A stretch of 64,000 nucleotides of DNA from Zygnema cylindricum (lineage: Eukaryota; Streptophyta; Zygnematophyceae; Zygnematales; Zygnemataceae). The notes under the pieces are model-generated. The model did no database searches and was not told the origin of the DNA. It was given only the letters and a program-made list of their open reading frames with translations. The position numbers and the translations under genes are program-made. The stretch is taken from NCBI GenBank assembly GCA_037447655.1, contig JBBHKE010000095.1, forward strand, positions 165,789-229,788, in the 5' to 3' direction. This document shows, in pieces, positions 10,872 to 22,433 of the stretch (positions are counted from its first letter, which is position 1; every line of letters begins with the position of its first letter).

Positions 10872-11777
10872 ATGCCAGACTCTTCCTATGCAGCCGCAAC
10901 TTTGACTGATCTTGACCAGAACTGCTTGTCACTTATTTTGTCGTTTACTTCACCTGCTGACGTTTGTCGTTTAGCGCCTGTTTCAAAATCATTTGCAGAA
11001 GCTTCCCTGTCAGACACAGTGTGGAAATCCTTTTTACCTGCAGGAATTTCCGATGTTTTGAAGGAATGTAATAGCTTGGGAGATACCGATTCATTTATTG
11101 ATGGTTCCTTATTCGATGATTCCGGAACCCTAAAATTTCGGAGTGCTTATCGTGTTTTAACCAAAGGATTATTCATCAATGAAGGACGACAAAAAATTGA
11201 AATTGACAAAAGGTCAGGAGACTTTGTTTTTCACATTTCCGTTGTGGAAAATTTGTGTGTTATATGGGGAGATCATCCTGAGTATTGGCGCATGGAAAAT
11301 GGAATTCCTAAAGCAACTTTTGCTAAAGTTGCTCATCTTATTGACGTTTGTTGGTTTCAAATCGGAGGTAGGATTTCCTGTTTTCTTCCCATGGGAAAGT
11401 ATATTTGTTCTTGGAGATTGGCCCGGGATTCTTTGAGGAGAGGGAGGGGACCTCGTTCAAGGACAACTTTTACATGGGATGCAAATAAAATCGATAGTAA
11501 AATTACACGTTACAAGGAGGAAGATGTTACAAACACAATAGAAATGACATCTCCCGTGACAAGTGACACTATTTCTGACTGCGCTAGAGGAGAATGGACT
11601 GAAGTTGTCGCCGGAGAAGTCACAATCGGGAGAGAGGATGTAAGGGTGAGAGAGGATGGAAGGGAGGGAGAGGCTGGATTTCTTGATATGCATGTGGATC
11701 TCCGGGAGGTTGAGAATGGAAATTGGAAGTCAGGTCTTTATTCCGACTCGTTTATACTTCGACAAGTTCGAATTTAA
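10872..11777 (+). CDS. F-box protein with PP2 (phloem protein 2, Nictaba-like lectin) domain, copy A
   Basis: A single open frame of 301 residues starting at the ATG at 10872. Residues about 11-50 form an F-box (LTDLDQNCLSLILSFTSPAD...VWKSFLP). The rest matches the PP2 lectin fold: the K-G-L-F-I-N-E-G-R segment, the WRMENGIPKATF block, VCWFQIGG near the middle and the final FILRQVRI strand. Plant F-box/PP2-B proteins act as substrate adaptors in SCF E3 ubiquitin ligases, with the lectin domain probably recognising glycans. The upstream frame extends to a GTG at 10812, but a stop at about 10804 and loss of an upstream Met compared with copy B favour 10872. It carries a 9-codon in-frame insertion (Arg/Gly rich, about 11430-11458) that copy B lacks. 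No intron is evident, and the frame is intact. Confidence 0.85.
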   Translation: MPDSSYAAATLTDLDQNCLSLILSFTSPADVCRLAPVSKSFAEASLSDTVWKSFLPAGISDVLKECNSLGDTDSFIDGSLFDDSGTLKFRSAYRVLTKGLFINEGRQKIEIDKRSGDFVFHISVVENLCVIWGDHPEYWRMENGIPKATFAKVAHLIDVCWFQIGGRISCFLPMGKYICSWRLARDSLRRGRGPRSRTTFTWDANKIDSKITRYKEEDVTNTIEMTSPVTSDTISDCARGEWTEVVAGEVTIGREDVRVREDGREGEAGFLDMHVDLREVENGNWKSGLYSDSFILRQVRI

Positions 11778-13129
11778 GTGACATCGTCACAAGAGAAGAT
11801 AGGTGACAGGGAACTTGTTCATAGAATGTAAGACTTAGAACTTTATTTATGGATGGATGTTGTAAATGATGAAATATTGTTGGTAATGTTTCGATGTGGG
11901 AAATAAATTAGTGTGACGTAGTTGTTGAATATAGTTTTTCTACTAGTATAGAAGACATCCATTAGGTGGTACAAGTTTGTCCACTACATATTACAATTGT
12001 TTCTTATGTTATTTTTCCTCGGGAAAAGTGGTGGTAGGGCAGGGAATTTTAGTATCTCTTAAATCAATTGGGGTTAATATTGAGATAGATTCAAGACATA
12101 TATCAGAACCTGCTTCCATTCCATCATTTAATTGAGGTAAAAGATTTTCCAAATCCTCATCTTTGAACGGTAGAGTCTTACATAATGTCGACCTCCATCA
12201 TCTCGTCGAAACATCTCGAACTAACACATAAATTAATTGCCCACAAATTGCAATTCTACATACCCGTGGTAAACGTGCAAAAATGTCCAAATAACTTTCG
12301 ATATTTTATAAATGTGCAGAATTTTTTTCAACGGTGCAGAATTTTTTTCAACGGTGCAGAATTAACCAATAACCAGCTCCAATAGAGGGCATGCACATGC
12401 TTTACAAGTGCCACTCATATTTAATGTGGAATGAAAAACATACTCGACAAAATTTCAGCAGTTCTCTCATACTTCTTGAAAATGTTTTGCACTGTTATAA
12501 ATAGCATCTGATGTGTTGCGCCATAGACATGAAGCCCAACACGCTGGCCCATCGTTATTGAAGTTACAGATTACTCGTGTCAGTGTGAAGTTAGAGTGTG
12601 ATATTTATATCAAGCCAGGAGACATGGTGAATTGTTGTCCACTACCGTAATGTAGACTTGACGATTTATGACTAAAACAAAGTCGCGACTGAATCAGTGT
12701 TATAACTATTAGCGATCGGCTATTTCAGTTCAAATACATTACAGTAAAAAACAACAAAAAAGTCATAAATTGAATACTCTTGAAAAGCAAAACAACAGGC
12801 ACCAGGGGACATAAATTTCCTTTAAATGATCATCAGTACAACATAATTGTGCTAAAAAGAAAAATTGTGACATGTGTAACTTGATCGATCTTCCTTTCCA
12901 AGTTATCAATACAAGACTAGTTGTGACGCATGTAACTCTTGAATTTGACACAATGGAGTGTACCCGAGAATCAATACTCCACCGGAAGCCAAACCTCAAG
13001 ATTCTCTTTCTAAAGAGCTTTTTCCTATGCTTCTCCTTCCTTCTACAAAACTACCTTCCACTAAAACGCACAAAAAGTACGACGAGAAATGAAACCTACA
13101 AAAGTACGAAACATACAAAATTTTCAGTT
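11778..13129. other. 3' flank of F-box gene A to the PPR tail
   Basis: No gene was recognised. The stretch is alignable throughout with 21113-22433 in copy B. It contains an 18-base tandem doublet (AATTTTTTTCAACGGTGCAG) near 12320-12361. Small open frames differ between the two copies and are not credible genes. Confidence 0.6.
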
Positions 13130-14179
13130 TTATTTAAAAGCTCGAAATAATTGCTCAACTTCTTGCTCCTGTTCCGGACTCCTACATGCCTTCAATAACA
13201 CTTTTTTAGTAACATAATCACCTTCCATCCCCGATTCTACCATCTTTTTATACGTATTCATACATTTACGAAATAATTGCTTTCTCGCATAAACTCCAAT
13301 CATAGCCGTCCAAAGTTTTGTATCAGGAGATAAACCGGCTTCAAGTGCCTCTTCAAAAAGTTGCTCCGATCTCTCTTGAAAACCTCCATCTCCGTATAAA
13401 TTAACAAGAGTTCCGTAAGTCGAAACATCGGGTTTTCGAGAACCCGTTTTCATAAAAATGAATAATTTTTCGGCATTTTCAAACTGACCGGCTTTACCAT
13501 AAGCGGATAATAAGGAGTTGTACATAAATACGTCGGGTTTTGGGCCATTTTTCTCTAAATCGGTAAGGAGATCCCTGGCTTTGGAAACTTGACCTTCCTT
13601 TGCGTATCCTCCCAAAAGAATCGAGAATGTCTGTTTTGAAGGAGCAAAACCCGATTTTTTCATCTTTTCTATCGCTTTTTCAGCATCTGTAAGAAAAAAA
13701 AACAAATCATTTACAATGAAAAATATATTTAAGAATTACGGTAACAAGAAAAACAGGACATTCACAAAGAAAAAACAACAAATTTTATCTGACACAAAAA
13801 CAACAAAACCGTAGCGAACAACTGAAACTTCAATAGAGTTTTAAATAAGGTTTACAAATATTAAAAAGCTTAAGACTGCATTTTCATTTAGAAGAAAAGG
13901 AAAAAGGAGGCTTTTAGGGTTTTTCCTTTGATTCACAATAACTCAATCAAAAACAAAAAACAAAAACTTCAAAAATGTATTCAAATAAACAAGTTGACGA
14001 CTAATATGTGTGTATGGTATTATTGCAAAGAAAATGACTTTGAAATTTTAACTAATATGTACTAATAACAGGAAAAAAATCTTTGCCTTTCTTCCATTAC
14101 ATGCGTGCTTCTTTTACCGACTTAAATACAACTATTACATAAATAGGTGGACCACAACGAAAAATGTTGTCTTTCCGAA

Positions 14180-14357
<178 letters not shown>

Positions 14358-14844
14358 TTGTCACACCTTCCCACAGCCCCTGTTGCACATAAGCTTTGAT
14401 GAGGATGTGATGGGAGGCTTGGTCCGGCCTCACATTGGAAGCCTCCATCACTTCGAATACTTCCGAGGCTCCCAAAGGGTGGCCTCCTTGACTGGATGTT
14501 CGTACCAAAATAGCAAAATAGAGAAAGAGGGAGGAGGCAAGGGAGAGGGAGAGGGAGTGGGGGAGGGCGAGAAAATGTATTACTTTTCCGCGTCTATGAA
14601 TAAATTTATTTACGTAAACCGTTTCCAAAAGCCCGCTCCCCTTTCGGTCCCCCTCCCCCACCCCCTCCCCAACCCCTTCCTGCTCCCTCGCTTCCTCTCC
14701 TTCCCCCTCCTTCTCTCTTTGTTATTCTTACTATTGAAACATCCCTTACCAATAAATAGTGTGGCCAGTCTTAGCAAGCAATCTCTTCCCTAAAATCCAT
14801 CCGTAGGTCGAACCAAACGTCAATAAAGAAAGTGGTTTCCAATA

Positions 14845-14900
14845 TCAAACATCCTAAAACCCTGAAAAATCCTAAATACCCTAAAAACCCTAAAATTATC
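14845..14900. repeat. degenerate telomere-like CCCTAAA units
   Basis: Several CCTAAA/CCCTAAAA words in a row next to the deletion point in the PPR tail; copy B has the same words at 24205-24250. Too short and degenerate to be a functional telomere. They may have assisted the deletion. Confidence 0.5.
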
Positions 14901-15176
14901 TATTATTCGGAGATCGCCGAATGTTTTCTCAGCTTTGTCGATTATTCCCACCCGAGCGTAAGAATTCAACAAAGCGGTAAAATTTTTGATATCAGGAATA
15001 CAAAAAGCTCCGTGTAAGCTCTGAAATACGACTTCCGCTTTGTCGGGTCTCAGAGCCTGTATTACGAAACCAAATGGATAACATTATTACAAAATATTGA
15101 AGTTAATTATGTGTATGTTTTCAATATTCTAATTGCACATTCGAAAGTCACTAAAAAGTAAAAACCCATTTGAAAG

Positions 15177-15654
15177 TCAAAAAACGCCTAGCGTCTAAAG
15201 CGGGAAGATTACCTTTTAGTGCCGTGACAGCGTAACGTTTTGACTTTGTTACGATCGATATTTCTCCTAGTCATAGTTCAAAAGTAAGTGTTTTTATGGC
15301 CTTTGGTCGGCGCCTTTATCGTAACTTGTGTTATGGGCTTTTCATGTGATCTTCTTAGATCGCTACTTCGATTAAAGACCGTCCGATCGTCTGAATCTGA
15401 CGGTGTAAATAAAGCTTTTTGGTCCGAATGTTTTAATTGGTCCGAATAGATCCGAATACAATATGGGTCTATATTGTATGTTTTGCGTACAATAGGCATA
15501 TTGTATGGGCCTACTTTCACCTACTTTTGAACTATGCTCCTAGTAGCGATGGGCAGTCAGTTTAACCCTCATTCTTTAGGGCAAGTGGGCAACCCTTTAC
15601 GTACGATGTACCCTAAAACTGTACCATCTACCCTCAACATTCCGTTCGACTTTC
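15177..15654. repeat. third partial copy of the duplicated unit
   Basis: The sequence from AACGCCTAGCG through CCTTTACGTACGATGTACCC to TTCCGTTCGAC matches 8864-9384 in copy A and, without the MITE, 19003-19214 in copy B. It directly follows the end of copy A, out of the order expected for a simple two-unit tandem. Confidence 0.75.
15272..15536. mobile_element. hAT-like MITE with 8-bp target-site duplication
   Basis: Begins CATAGTTCAAAAGTAAG and ends CTACTTTTGAACTATG, flanked by CTCCTAGT at 15264-15271 and 15537-15544. It occupies the same target as the element at 8959-9262, so the insertion predates the copying of this segment. Confidence 0.8.
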
Positions 15655-15657
15655 TTA

Positions 15658-16363
15658 GGGCGTGTCCCTATGTAACCGATATTTTGAAACGTTATTTTGG
15701 AATTTAGCGCTGATTTTACGATGTACTTTTCAAAGTGTGCCTATGTCAATCGTTACTTGCGCGTTCATTATTTTGAATATGTGGCAGTTGTACACGTTGC
15801 CAATACTTGCGACACCTGTAGACGCCATCAAACTTGACATTTGTAGACGCCAACGATCTCGGAACAAACTGCGGATATTTGTACGCCGCAAAGAGCTCTT
15901 GACATACAGGGACAATTGTCGACGCCAACTGTCATTTGTTGACGCCCACACGTGAACGACATAAGCAATCGCCTATGTCTACAAAATGATATTTGTAGAC
16001 GCCCACAAGTGGACAACATAAGCAAAATGACAAACAATTTTTTTTTCGTGTAATCTCCCAACTGCAAAAAAACAAATGAAAACTTTTGACGCGTGCAACC
16101 CATGCTCTCTATTCGTCAATAGAGTAGTATTTTGATTAAAAACAGGTCGCGATTTGATTTCAGTGCAAGTGTGAAGATGAGCTGGAAGTGGGTCGCGATG
16201 ATAATACTTCCAAATCGCCGTACCTTTCAAGTTCCAAGATGAGGCAAAATGTATTTGAATTTTTGCCCATTTTTCGTACGGCGTAATACATTTAAGTAGG
16301 GAGTCCCATTTTCTGTGTAAACGACGGAAAAAAACCCTTACTTGAACACATGGGGACACGCCC
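15658..16363. mobile_element. PIF/Harbinger-like MITE (TTA target duplication)
   Basis: Terminal repeats GGGCGTGTCCCTATGT (left) and ACATGGGGACACGCCC (right) match at 15 of 16 bases. They are bounded by TTA at 15655-15657 and 16364-16366, the target duplication typical of PIF/Harbinger and Tourist elements. The 706-bp interior has no transposase-like frame. Confidence 0.75.
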
Positions 16364-16366
16364 TTA

Positions 16367-16740
16367 GGGTATGGTTACATCAGGAGGTCTGTGTAATAGT
16401 ACGGACAACAAAACTTCTGTATTACAGAGGCCTCGGTTACATCGCGTATCATCTGTAAACAAGTTTTTACATACGTGTTCTAATTTGAGTGATTCCACGT
16501 AGGTCGACGATCAAATCTATAAAATCGTCAAAGATTTGGAAAACGACCATTTTCGTATAAAAATCCGTACTTGCGTATTACGTACGTGTATTTCACAAGT
16601 GTACCGCGTCAATGTACATCATATATCTCCTTCACGCTGCTGACTTTCAGGAAAAAAACGTATTTCTTTTCGGCAAAAATTTTACGGTCACCTTGTCCGA
16701 AAGCACGTGACTTTGGGGACGTGTGAAAATTTTCATATTT
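16367..16740. repeat. dispersed repeat family shared with 46365-46705
   Basis: Starts GGTATGGTTACATCAGGAGG and continues through TTACAGAGGCCTCGG and TTGCGTATTACGTACGTG; the same order is present at 46365-46705 with perhaps 15-20 percent divergence by eye. No coding capacity is evident, and class is unknown. The 10-N gap follows at 16765-16774. Confidence 0.65.
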
Positions 16741-16764
16741 CATGGACGCACGTGTTTGACGTCC

Positions 16765-16774
16765 NNNNNNNNNN
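16765..16774. other. assembly gap (10 N)
   Basis: Ten N between two repeats. True length is unknown, so spacing between copies A and B is not reliable. Confidence 1.
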
Positions 16775-17742
16775 CAGAATTTGTACTTTCACCTATACTA
16801 CTGTAAATATCCTCTCGACAAATCAGCTGTACCCATATTGGCGTTCGTTGAAAAATTAGTGTATAACTTTTTTTTCGAAATTTTTCTAAGTCAAAATTAG
16901 TGTACATGACACTAAATTATTCTACACACTAATAGTTTCTACACGCTAAATACGATCGACGGTGTACTGTAATATTTACTAAAAAATATATATACTTGTA
17001 GAAAGTTCGAACGATAACATCGACGTACTTCTGAACTGTTTTAACACACGTGACTGATTACGTCGAGACGACACTGATCGGTCGGTTGCATGGTAGTATC
17101 GGGGTTGCAAATAGGTATCGACCGATGTGCTTGGTTTTGTTTACCTCTGGTAATGATCGTACAAAAAACTCGTATGTACGGAAATGGTTCAAACTAAATC
17201 TATTAGTTCGAGCTTTAATGCATAGTCCTATCAAATTTTTGAACTATTATTTAATCAGCTTTTCTCCGTGCACACATGGAATTTCCATTTAGAGGCCGCC
17301 AATCAGAAGGTAAGATGCTTAACTTCCCATCGTAACCGTAGGATAAATAATCTGACAACTTTGCACGCGAAAACGATGATTCAAGTGACGAAAAAACATT
17401 GACATTTAGGGTTCAGAGGCTATGAGTGACATAATATAATGTGAGTGCACTCTACAACCTAATTCTTTGACGTCGAGCTTTCTAAGAATATTTGGTGATG
17501 GTTGTACATCTAAAATATTCCTTTTTTTATTTAACTTAGATCTTCTGGACAGCTCCGACCATGTTTACATCGTCCTCCATAAAATCACTTTCCATCAGAA
17601 CCTCTTTGATCTGACGCCTGGTACTTGAACTTAGTATTTGTTTTTGCCTATTTACTTAGCTAAGATGTTCTATTGACATCTTTCTCCATGGTCTCGGACC
17701 TAATGTGATAGGTAACACTAACCCTAAAACTTACTGACTGAT

Positions 17743-17945
17743 CACTACACTGCCCATCGTTATTAGCGTTAAAGATTTATTACTGTTAATGGAAAATTAG
17801 GATGCATAATTATAATCTAGTGTTAGGATACGTGGCAGATTGTAGTCCACTCCCTTCAAAAGTAATGTTAAATTTTATTTATTTTGGCCAAAAAAGGTTG
17901 TGTCAAAATTAGTGTTACAACTAATAACGATGGGCGGTACAGTGG
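17743..17945. mobile_element. MITE M2, copy B counterpart
   Basis: Ends CACTACACTGCCCATCGTTA and, inverted, TAACGATGGGCGGTACAGT. Orthologous by position to 7688-7879. Confidence 0.5.
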
Positions 17946-19362
17946 ATGGCATAGATGTATTCGTACGGATGGCGTGAATCTTACTAGTTTTTTCACTTAT
18001 ATTAGATGTTTATTTATACTTGTTAAGTTTTTCATCAGTCTCAAGGAGAAGACATAAACACTTCCTAGGTCGCCTTTATTTCACCTTAATATGGAGTTGT
18101 TGGAATGATGCTGCCAATCAACCACACAACCCCTCCCTAGTAGTGTTAAACGTATCTCCTTGCACTAAATTAGTGTTGTATATTCTAATTTAACGATTAG
18201 CAGTGTAGTGCGAAAAAGTCCAAAAACTAATAAATAATCCACTTGTAAGTTCAATGAGCCGAAAATGTTATATTCCTTCATTTGCAAGGCTGAAAGTACA
18301 AATTCATTGTTTTTCTATTGGATTCACTCAGTTCGCACTTATCTTAAACTCTTTGTTGACGCGAAATCCAAATCCTAGAATTATTGTTAACTAGAAATGT
18401 TCAATGTCGGACGAATTGAATTTATTTGTTGAACCAATTCTTTGTCCGAAAGGTGGATCCTAAGGTAAATTTCTTGTTGTATCTTGTCAGAGATTGTCTT
18501 TGCGGCTGCTTTTTGTCCAGTTTTCCATGATCCTTGCCAAAAAACCAATTGTGTTGTTTTGTCTTACGTAAGCCAGGTTCGACGACAAAAAAATCTTGGT
18601 TGTAGGACATCCTGTGACGTCTCCTTCATAAATGTGCGATACAACGATAATACATTCACGTACAAATGGTACATTCTTGGACATTTGTACAAACTTTAAT
18701 TTTGCAACGGTTTTCGTGGCCGTTGATACCACAACAGCCCTAAGAACGTTCAGATTGTACATAAGCGTGACGCTTCTAGATATTATAATCGGCGTTTGCC
18801 CGTACACATACGCAGCTGCGATTTTGTCCTTTCGGAAATGATGATTATTCCCTGGCGGCTCAACAGGTCCTACGTGGTACCAATCGCAATCTAACACCTC
18901 ATTCACTCGCACAACCTGATGGAAGGGTGTTACAAATAGTACTGCCAGTAAACTTGTTCGTACGATTACTGGGAACGCCTGATGGAAGGTTACCCTTACA
19001 AGTATGTCAAATAACGCCTAACCGTCTCAAGCTCCGGACGTTTACCTTTTAGCGCCGTGACAGCGGAACGTTTTGACTTTGTTATGATTGATATTTCTCC
19101 TAGTACTGTACTGTAGCGCTAGGCAGTCAGTTTAACCCTCAATTTTTAGGGGCAACCCTTTACGTTCGATGTACCCTAAAACAGTACGATCTACCCTCAA
19201 CATTCCGTTCGAGTTGCTTAATGTAATCGCCCAATATGTAGCATCATCGAAATTTCCCTTCGGGGAACATTTCGCACGATACCTAATTCCATGCGACATT
19301 TGCACAATTATTACGCACTTTAAATCGGATTCCTAAATTAATACGCTACAACTACAGTATAG

Positions 19363-19576
19363 TACTGTACACCTTGAATCGTTATTAGACTTATGTACTC
19401 TATATCGGCGCCCCAAAATTTTGTCATTGATACCTTAAAAATAATAAATTATACTATTTAAGGAAGTGGACCATAATCTGCCACGTTTCAGGCACTAAAT
19501 TAGCATCAATGACACTAATTAATTTTTGACACTAATAATTTCTTTAGTCTAATAACGATTCACGGTGTACTGTACA
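19363..19576. mobile_element. MITE M1f, inserted in copy B only
   Basis: Inverted ends TACTGTACACCTTGAATCGT and its near reverse complement ACGATTCACGGTGTACTGTA. The orthologous point in copy A (CTACAACTACAAGTACAGAA, near 9505) is uninterrupted, which gives an empty site. Confidence 0.75.
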
Positions 19577-19793
19577 GTAAATTATAGCACGTTTCAAGCT
19601 GAGCTCCCCGGCTACATTATATTGCAAAGAAGCACTACAGAACCTGCAGAGAACCCCGTTAGGGATTAATATGTTACAGTCGTCGTAGTTTAACGCTCTA
19701 CAAAACCACGGTGTTACATGTATCTGTCGTGGGGCGTACACCTCAGTAGGAAATCTCGAATTGGAAACGTGAGAGTGCATCCGCGTACTACAC

Positions 19794-19920
19794 TACACCG
19801 CGCATCGTAATTAAAAATCGTAATTAAAAATTAGAATCGATTACTCTATTTGATGTGATAGAGTCGAAATTTCGAGCGACCGAATTAGAGTAATTTACTC
19901 TAATTACGATTCGCGGTGTC
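19794..19920. mobile_element. short MITE M1e upstream of F-box gene B
   Basis: About 127 bases with ends ACACCGCGCATCGTAATTA and TAATTACGATTCGCGGTGT. Copy A lacks it near 10635. It lies about 310 bases before the F-box B start. Confidence 0.7.
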
Positions 19921-20233
19921 CAATACTGTACCAAAAAGTTGCAAGATTCAGTACAGTACAGAGGTTTGACTGTACGCGTTTTCTTTCGACTTTTTGGAGG
20001 TCTTAAGTGCCCTTTTGCTCTATTCTTTATATTTTGGATTGGCACGTGTCTAAGAGTGACTGAAAAAGGGAGAGAAGAGGAGAGTTTCTGTAATGTCTCT
20101 GTTTCCTTTATAGCTTCATCAAGGAAATACAAAAACAAGAATGTGGAAGCTTCTGAAGCAAAAGTCACGGCTCTTGAGATTTCGAAACCTGTTTCAAAAT
20201 CGGAATCTGGTGACTAAGTTACGGAAAGCAACA

Positions 20234-21112
20234 ATGCCAGACTCTTCATATCCAGCCGAGACTTTGACCGATCTTGACCAGGACAGCTTGTCACTTATTT
20301 TGTCGTTTACTTCACCTGCTGACGTTTGTCGTTTAGCGCCTGTTTCAAAATCATTTGCTGAAGCTTCCCTGTCAAACACAGTGTGGAAATCCTTTTTACC
20401 TGCAGGAATTTCCGATGTTTTGAAGGAAAATAATAGCTTGGGAGATACCGATTCATTAATTGATGATTCCTTATTCGATGATTCCGGAACCCTAAAATTT
20501 TGGAGTGCTTATCGTGTTTTGACCAAAGGATTATTCATCAACGAAGGACGACAAAAAGTTGAAATTGACAAAATCTCAGGAGACTTTGTTTTTCACATTT
20601 CCGTTGTGGAAAATTTGTGTCTTATATGTGAAGATGTTTCTGGGCGTTGGTGCATAGGAAATGAAATTCCTATGGCAACTTTTTCTAATCTTGATCATTT
20701 TCTTAACGTTTGTTGGTTTCAAATCGGAGGTAGGATTTCCTGTTTTCTTCCTATGGGAAAGTATATTTGTTCTTGGAGATTGGCCCGGAATCCAAGGACA
20801 ACTTTTCCATGGAATGCGAATAAAATCGATAGTAAAATTACGCGTTACAGGGAGGAAGATGTTACAAACACAATAGAAATGACATCTCCCGTGACAAGTG
20901 ACACTATTTCTAAGTGCGCTAGAGGAGAATGGAGTGAAGTTGTCGCTGGAGAAGTGACAATCGGGAGAGAGGATGTAAGGGTGAGAGGGGATGGGAGGGA
21001 AGGAGAGGTTGGATTTCTTGATATGCATCTGGATGTCCGGGAGGTTGAGAATGGGGATTGGAAGTCAGGTCTTTATTTCGACTCGTTTATACTTCGACAA
21101 GTTCGAATTTAA
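20234..21112 (+). CDS. F-box protein with PP2 (Nictaba-like lectin) domain, copy B
   Basis: An open frame of 292 residues from the ATG at 20234, collinear with copy A. The F-box is at residues about 11-50 and the PP2 lectin domain fills the rest, with the conserved VCWFQIGG and FILRQVRI segments. It lacks the 9-residue Arg/Gly insertion of copy A. The least conserved block is around EDVSGRWCIGNEIPMATF (copy A: GDHPEYWRMENGIPKATF), part of the lectin core. An upstream in-frame ATG at 20141 would add 31 residues, but copy A has a stop in that extension. Both copies look functional, so an SCF-adaptor pair that is diverging is the likely interpretation. Confidence 0.85.
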   Translation: MPDSSYPAETLTDLDQDSLSLILSFTSPADVCRLAPVSKSFAEASLSNTVWKSFLPAGISDVLKENNSLGDTDSLIDDSLFDDSGTLKFWSAYRVLTKGLFINEGRQKVEIDKISGDFVFHISVVENLCLICEDVSGRWCIGNEIPMATFSNLDHFLNVCWFQIGGRISCFLPMGKYICSWRLARNPRTTFPWNANKIDSKITRYREEDVTNTIEMTSPVTSDTISKCARGEWSEVVAGEVTIGREDVRVRGDGREGEVGFLDMHLDVREVENGDWKSGLYFDSFILRQVRI

Positions 21113-22433
21113 GTGAACGTCATCACAAGAGAAGATAGGTGACAGGGAATTTGTTCATAGAATATAAGACTTAGAACTTTATTTATGGATGGATATTGTA
21201 AATGATGAAATATTGTTGTTAATATTTTGACGCGGAAATAAATTAGTGTGACGTAGTTGTTGAATATAGTTTTTCTACTAGTATAGAAGACGTCCATTAG
21301 GCGGTACAAGTTTGTCTACTACATATTACAAATGTTTCTTATGTTATTTTTCCTAGGGAAAAGTGGTGGTAGGGCAGGGAATTATTAGTATCTCTTAAAT
21401 TAATTGGGGTTAATATTGCGATTGATCCAAGACATATATCAGAACCTGCTTCCATTCCATCATTTAATTGAGGTAAAATATTTTCCAAATCCTCATCTTT
21501 GAACGGTAGAGTCTTACATAATGACGACCTCCATCATCTCGTCGAAACATCTCGATCAAACACTTAAATTAATTGCCCACAAACTGCAATTCTACACACC
21601 CGTGGTATACGTGCGCAAATGTCCGAATAACTTTCGATATTCTATAAATGTGCAGATTTTCTTTCAACGGTGCTGTATTAACCAAAAACCAGCTCCAATA
21701 GAGGGCATGTACATGCTTTACAAGTGCCACTCATATTTAGTGTGGAATAAGACGAAATTTCAGCAATTGTCTCATACTTCTTGAAAATGTTTTGCACTTT
21801 GTTATAAATAGCATCTGAGGTATTGTGCCATAGACATGATGAGTAACCTAATGCATCGGCCCATCGTTATTAAAGTTACGACATTCATGTCAATGTGTAA
21901 TAATTTCAAGCCAGGAGACATGGCGAATCGCCATCCACTAAAGTTAAGAAGATTTTATGATTTCGACCAAAAAAAAAAATTGCGAGCGGGTCAATGTTAT
22001 TACTCTAATAGGGATCGGCAGTGTAATGGCCTCACTACCTACCAGTCCAAGTATACACTTTTCCGTTCCCATGCACTATTGAGAAAAAAAAACAATGAAT
22101 TGAATACTCTTGAAAAGCAAAACAATGGGCTCCAAAAGGACATAAATTTCCTTGTAAATGATCATCAGTACAACATAATTGTGCTAAAAAGAAAAATTGT
22201 GACACGTGTAACTTGATTGATCTTCTGTTTCAAATTATCAATACAAGACAAGTTGTGACACATGTAACGCTTGAAATTGACATAATGGAGTGTACCCAAG
22301 AATCAATACTCCACCAGAAGCTGAACCTCAAGATTCTCTTTCTAAAGAGCTTTCCCTTGCTTATCCTTCCTACTACAAAACTACCTTCCACAAAAACGTA
22401 CAAAAAGTACGAAAAGTAGATAAATTTTCAGTT
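21113..22433. other. 3' flank of F-box gene B
   Basis: Alignable with 11778-13129. A 126-codon frame at 21836-22216 has no counterpart frame in copy A and is not credited. No gene was recognised. Confidence 0.6.

Noticed and set aside
14845-14900. Telomere or interstitial telomeric array
   Set aside because: Only a few degenerate CCCTAAA words; no extended tandem array.
21836-22216. 126-codon frame MMSNLMHRP...
   Set aside because: Not conserved as a frame in copy A (12540-12890) despite clear DNA homology.
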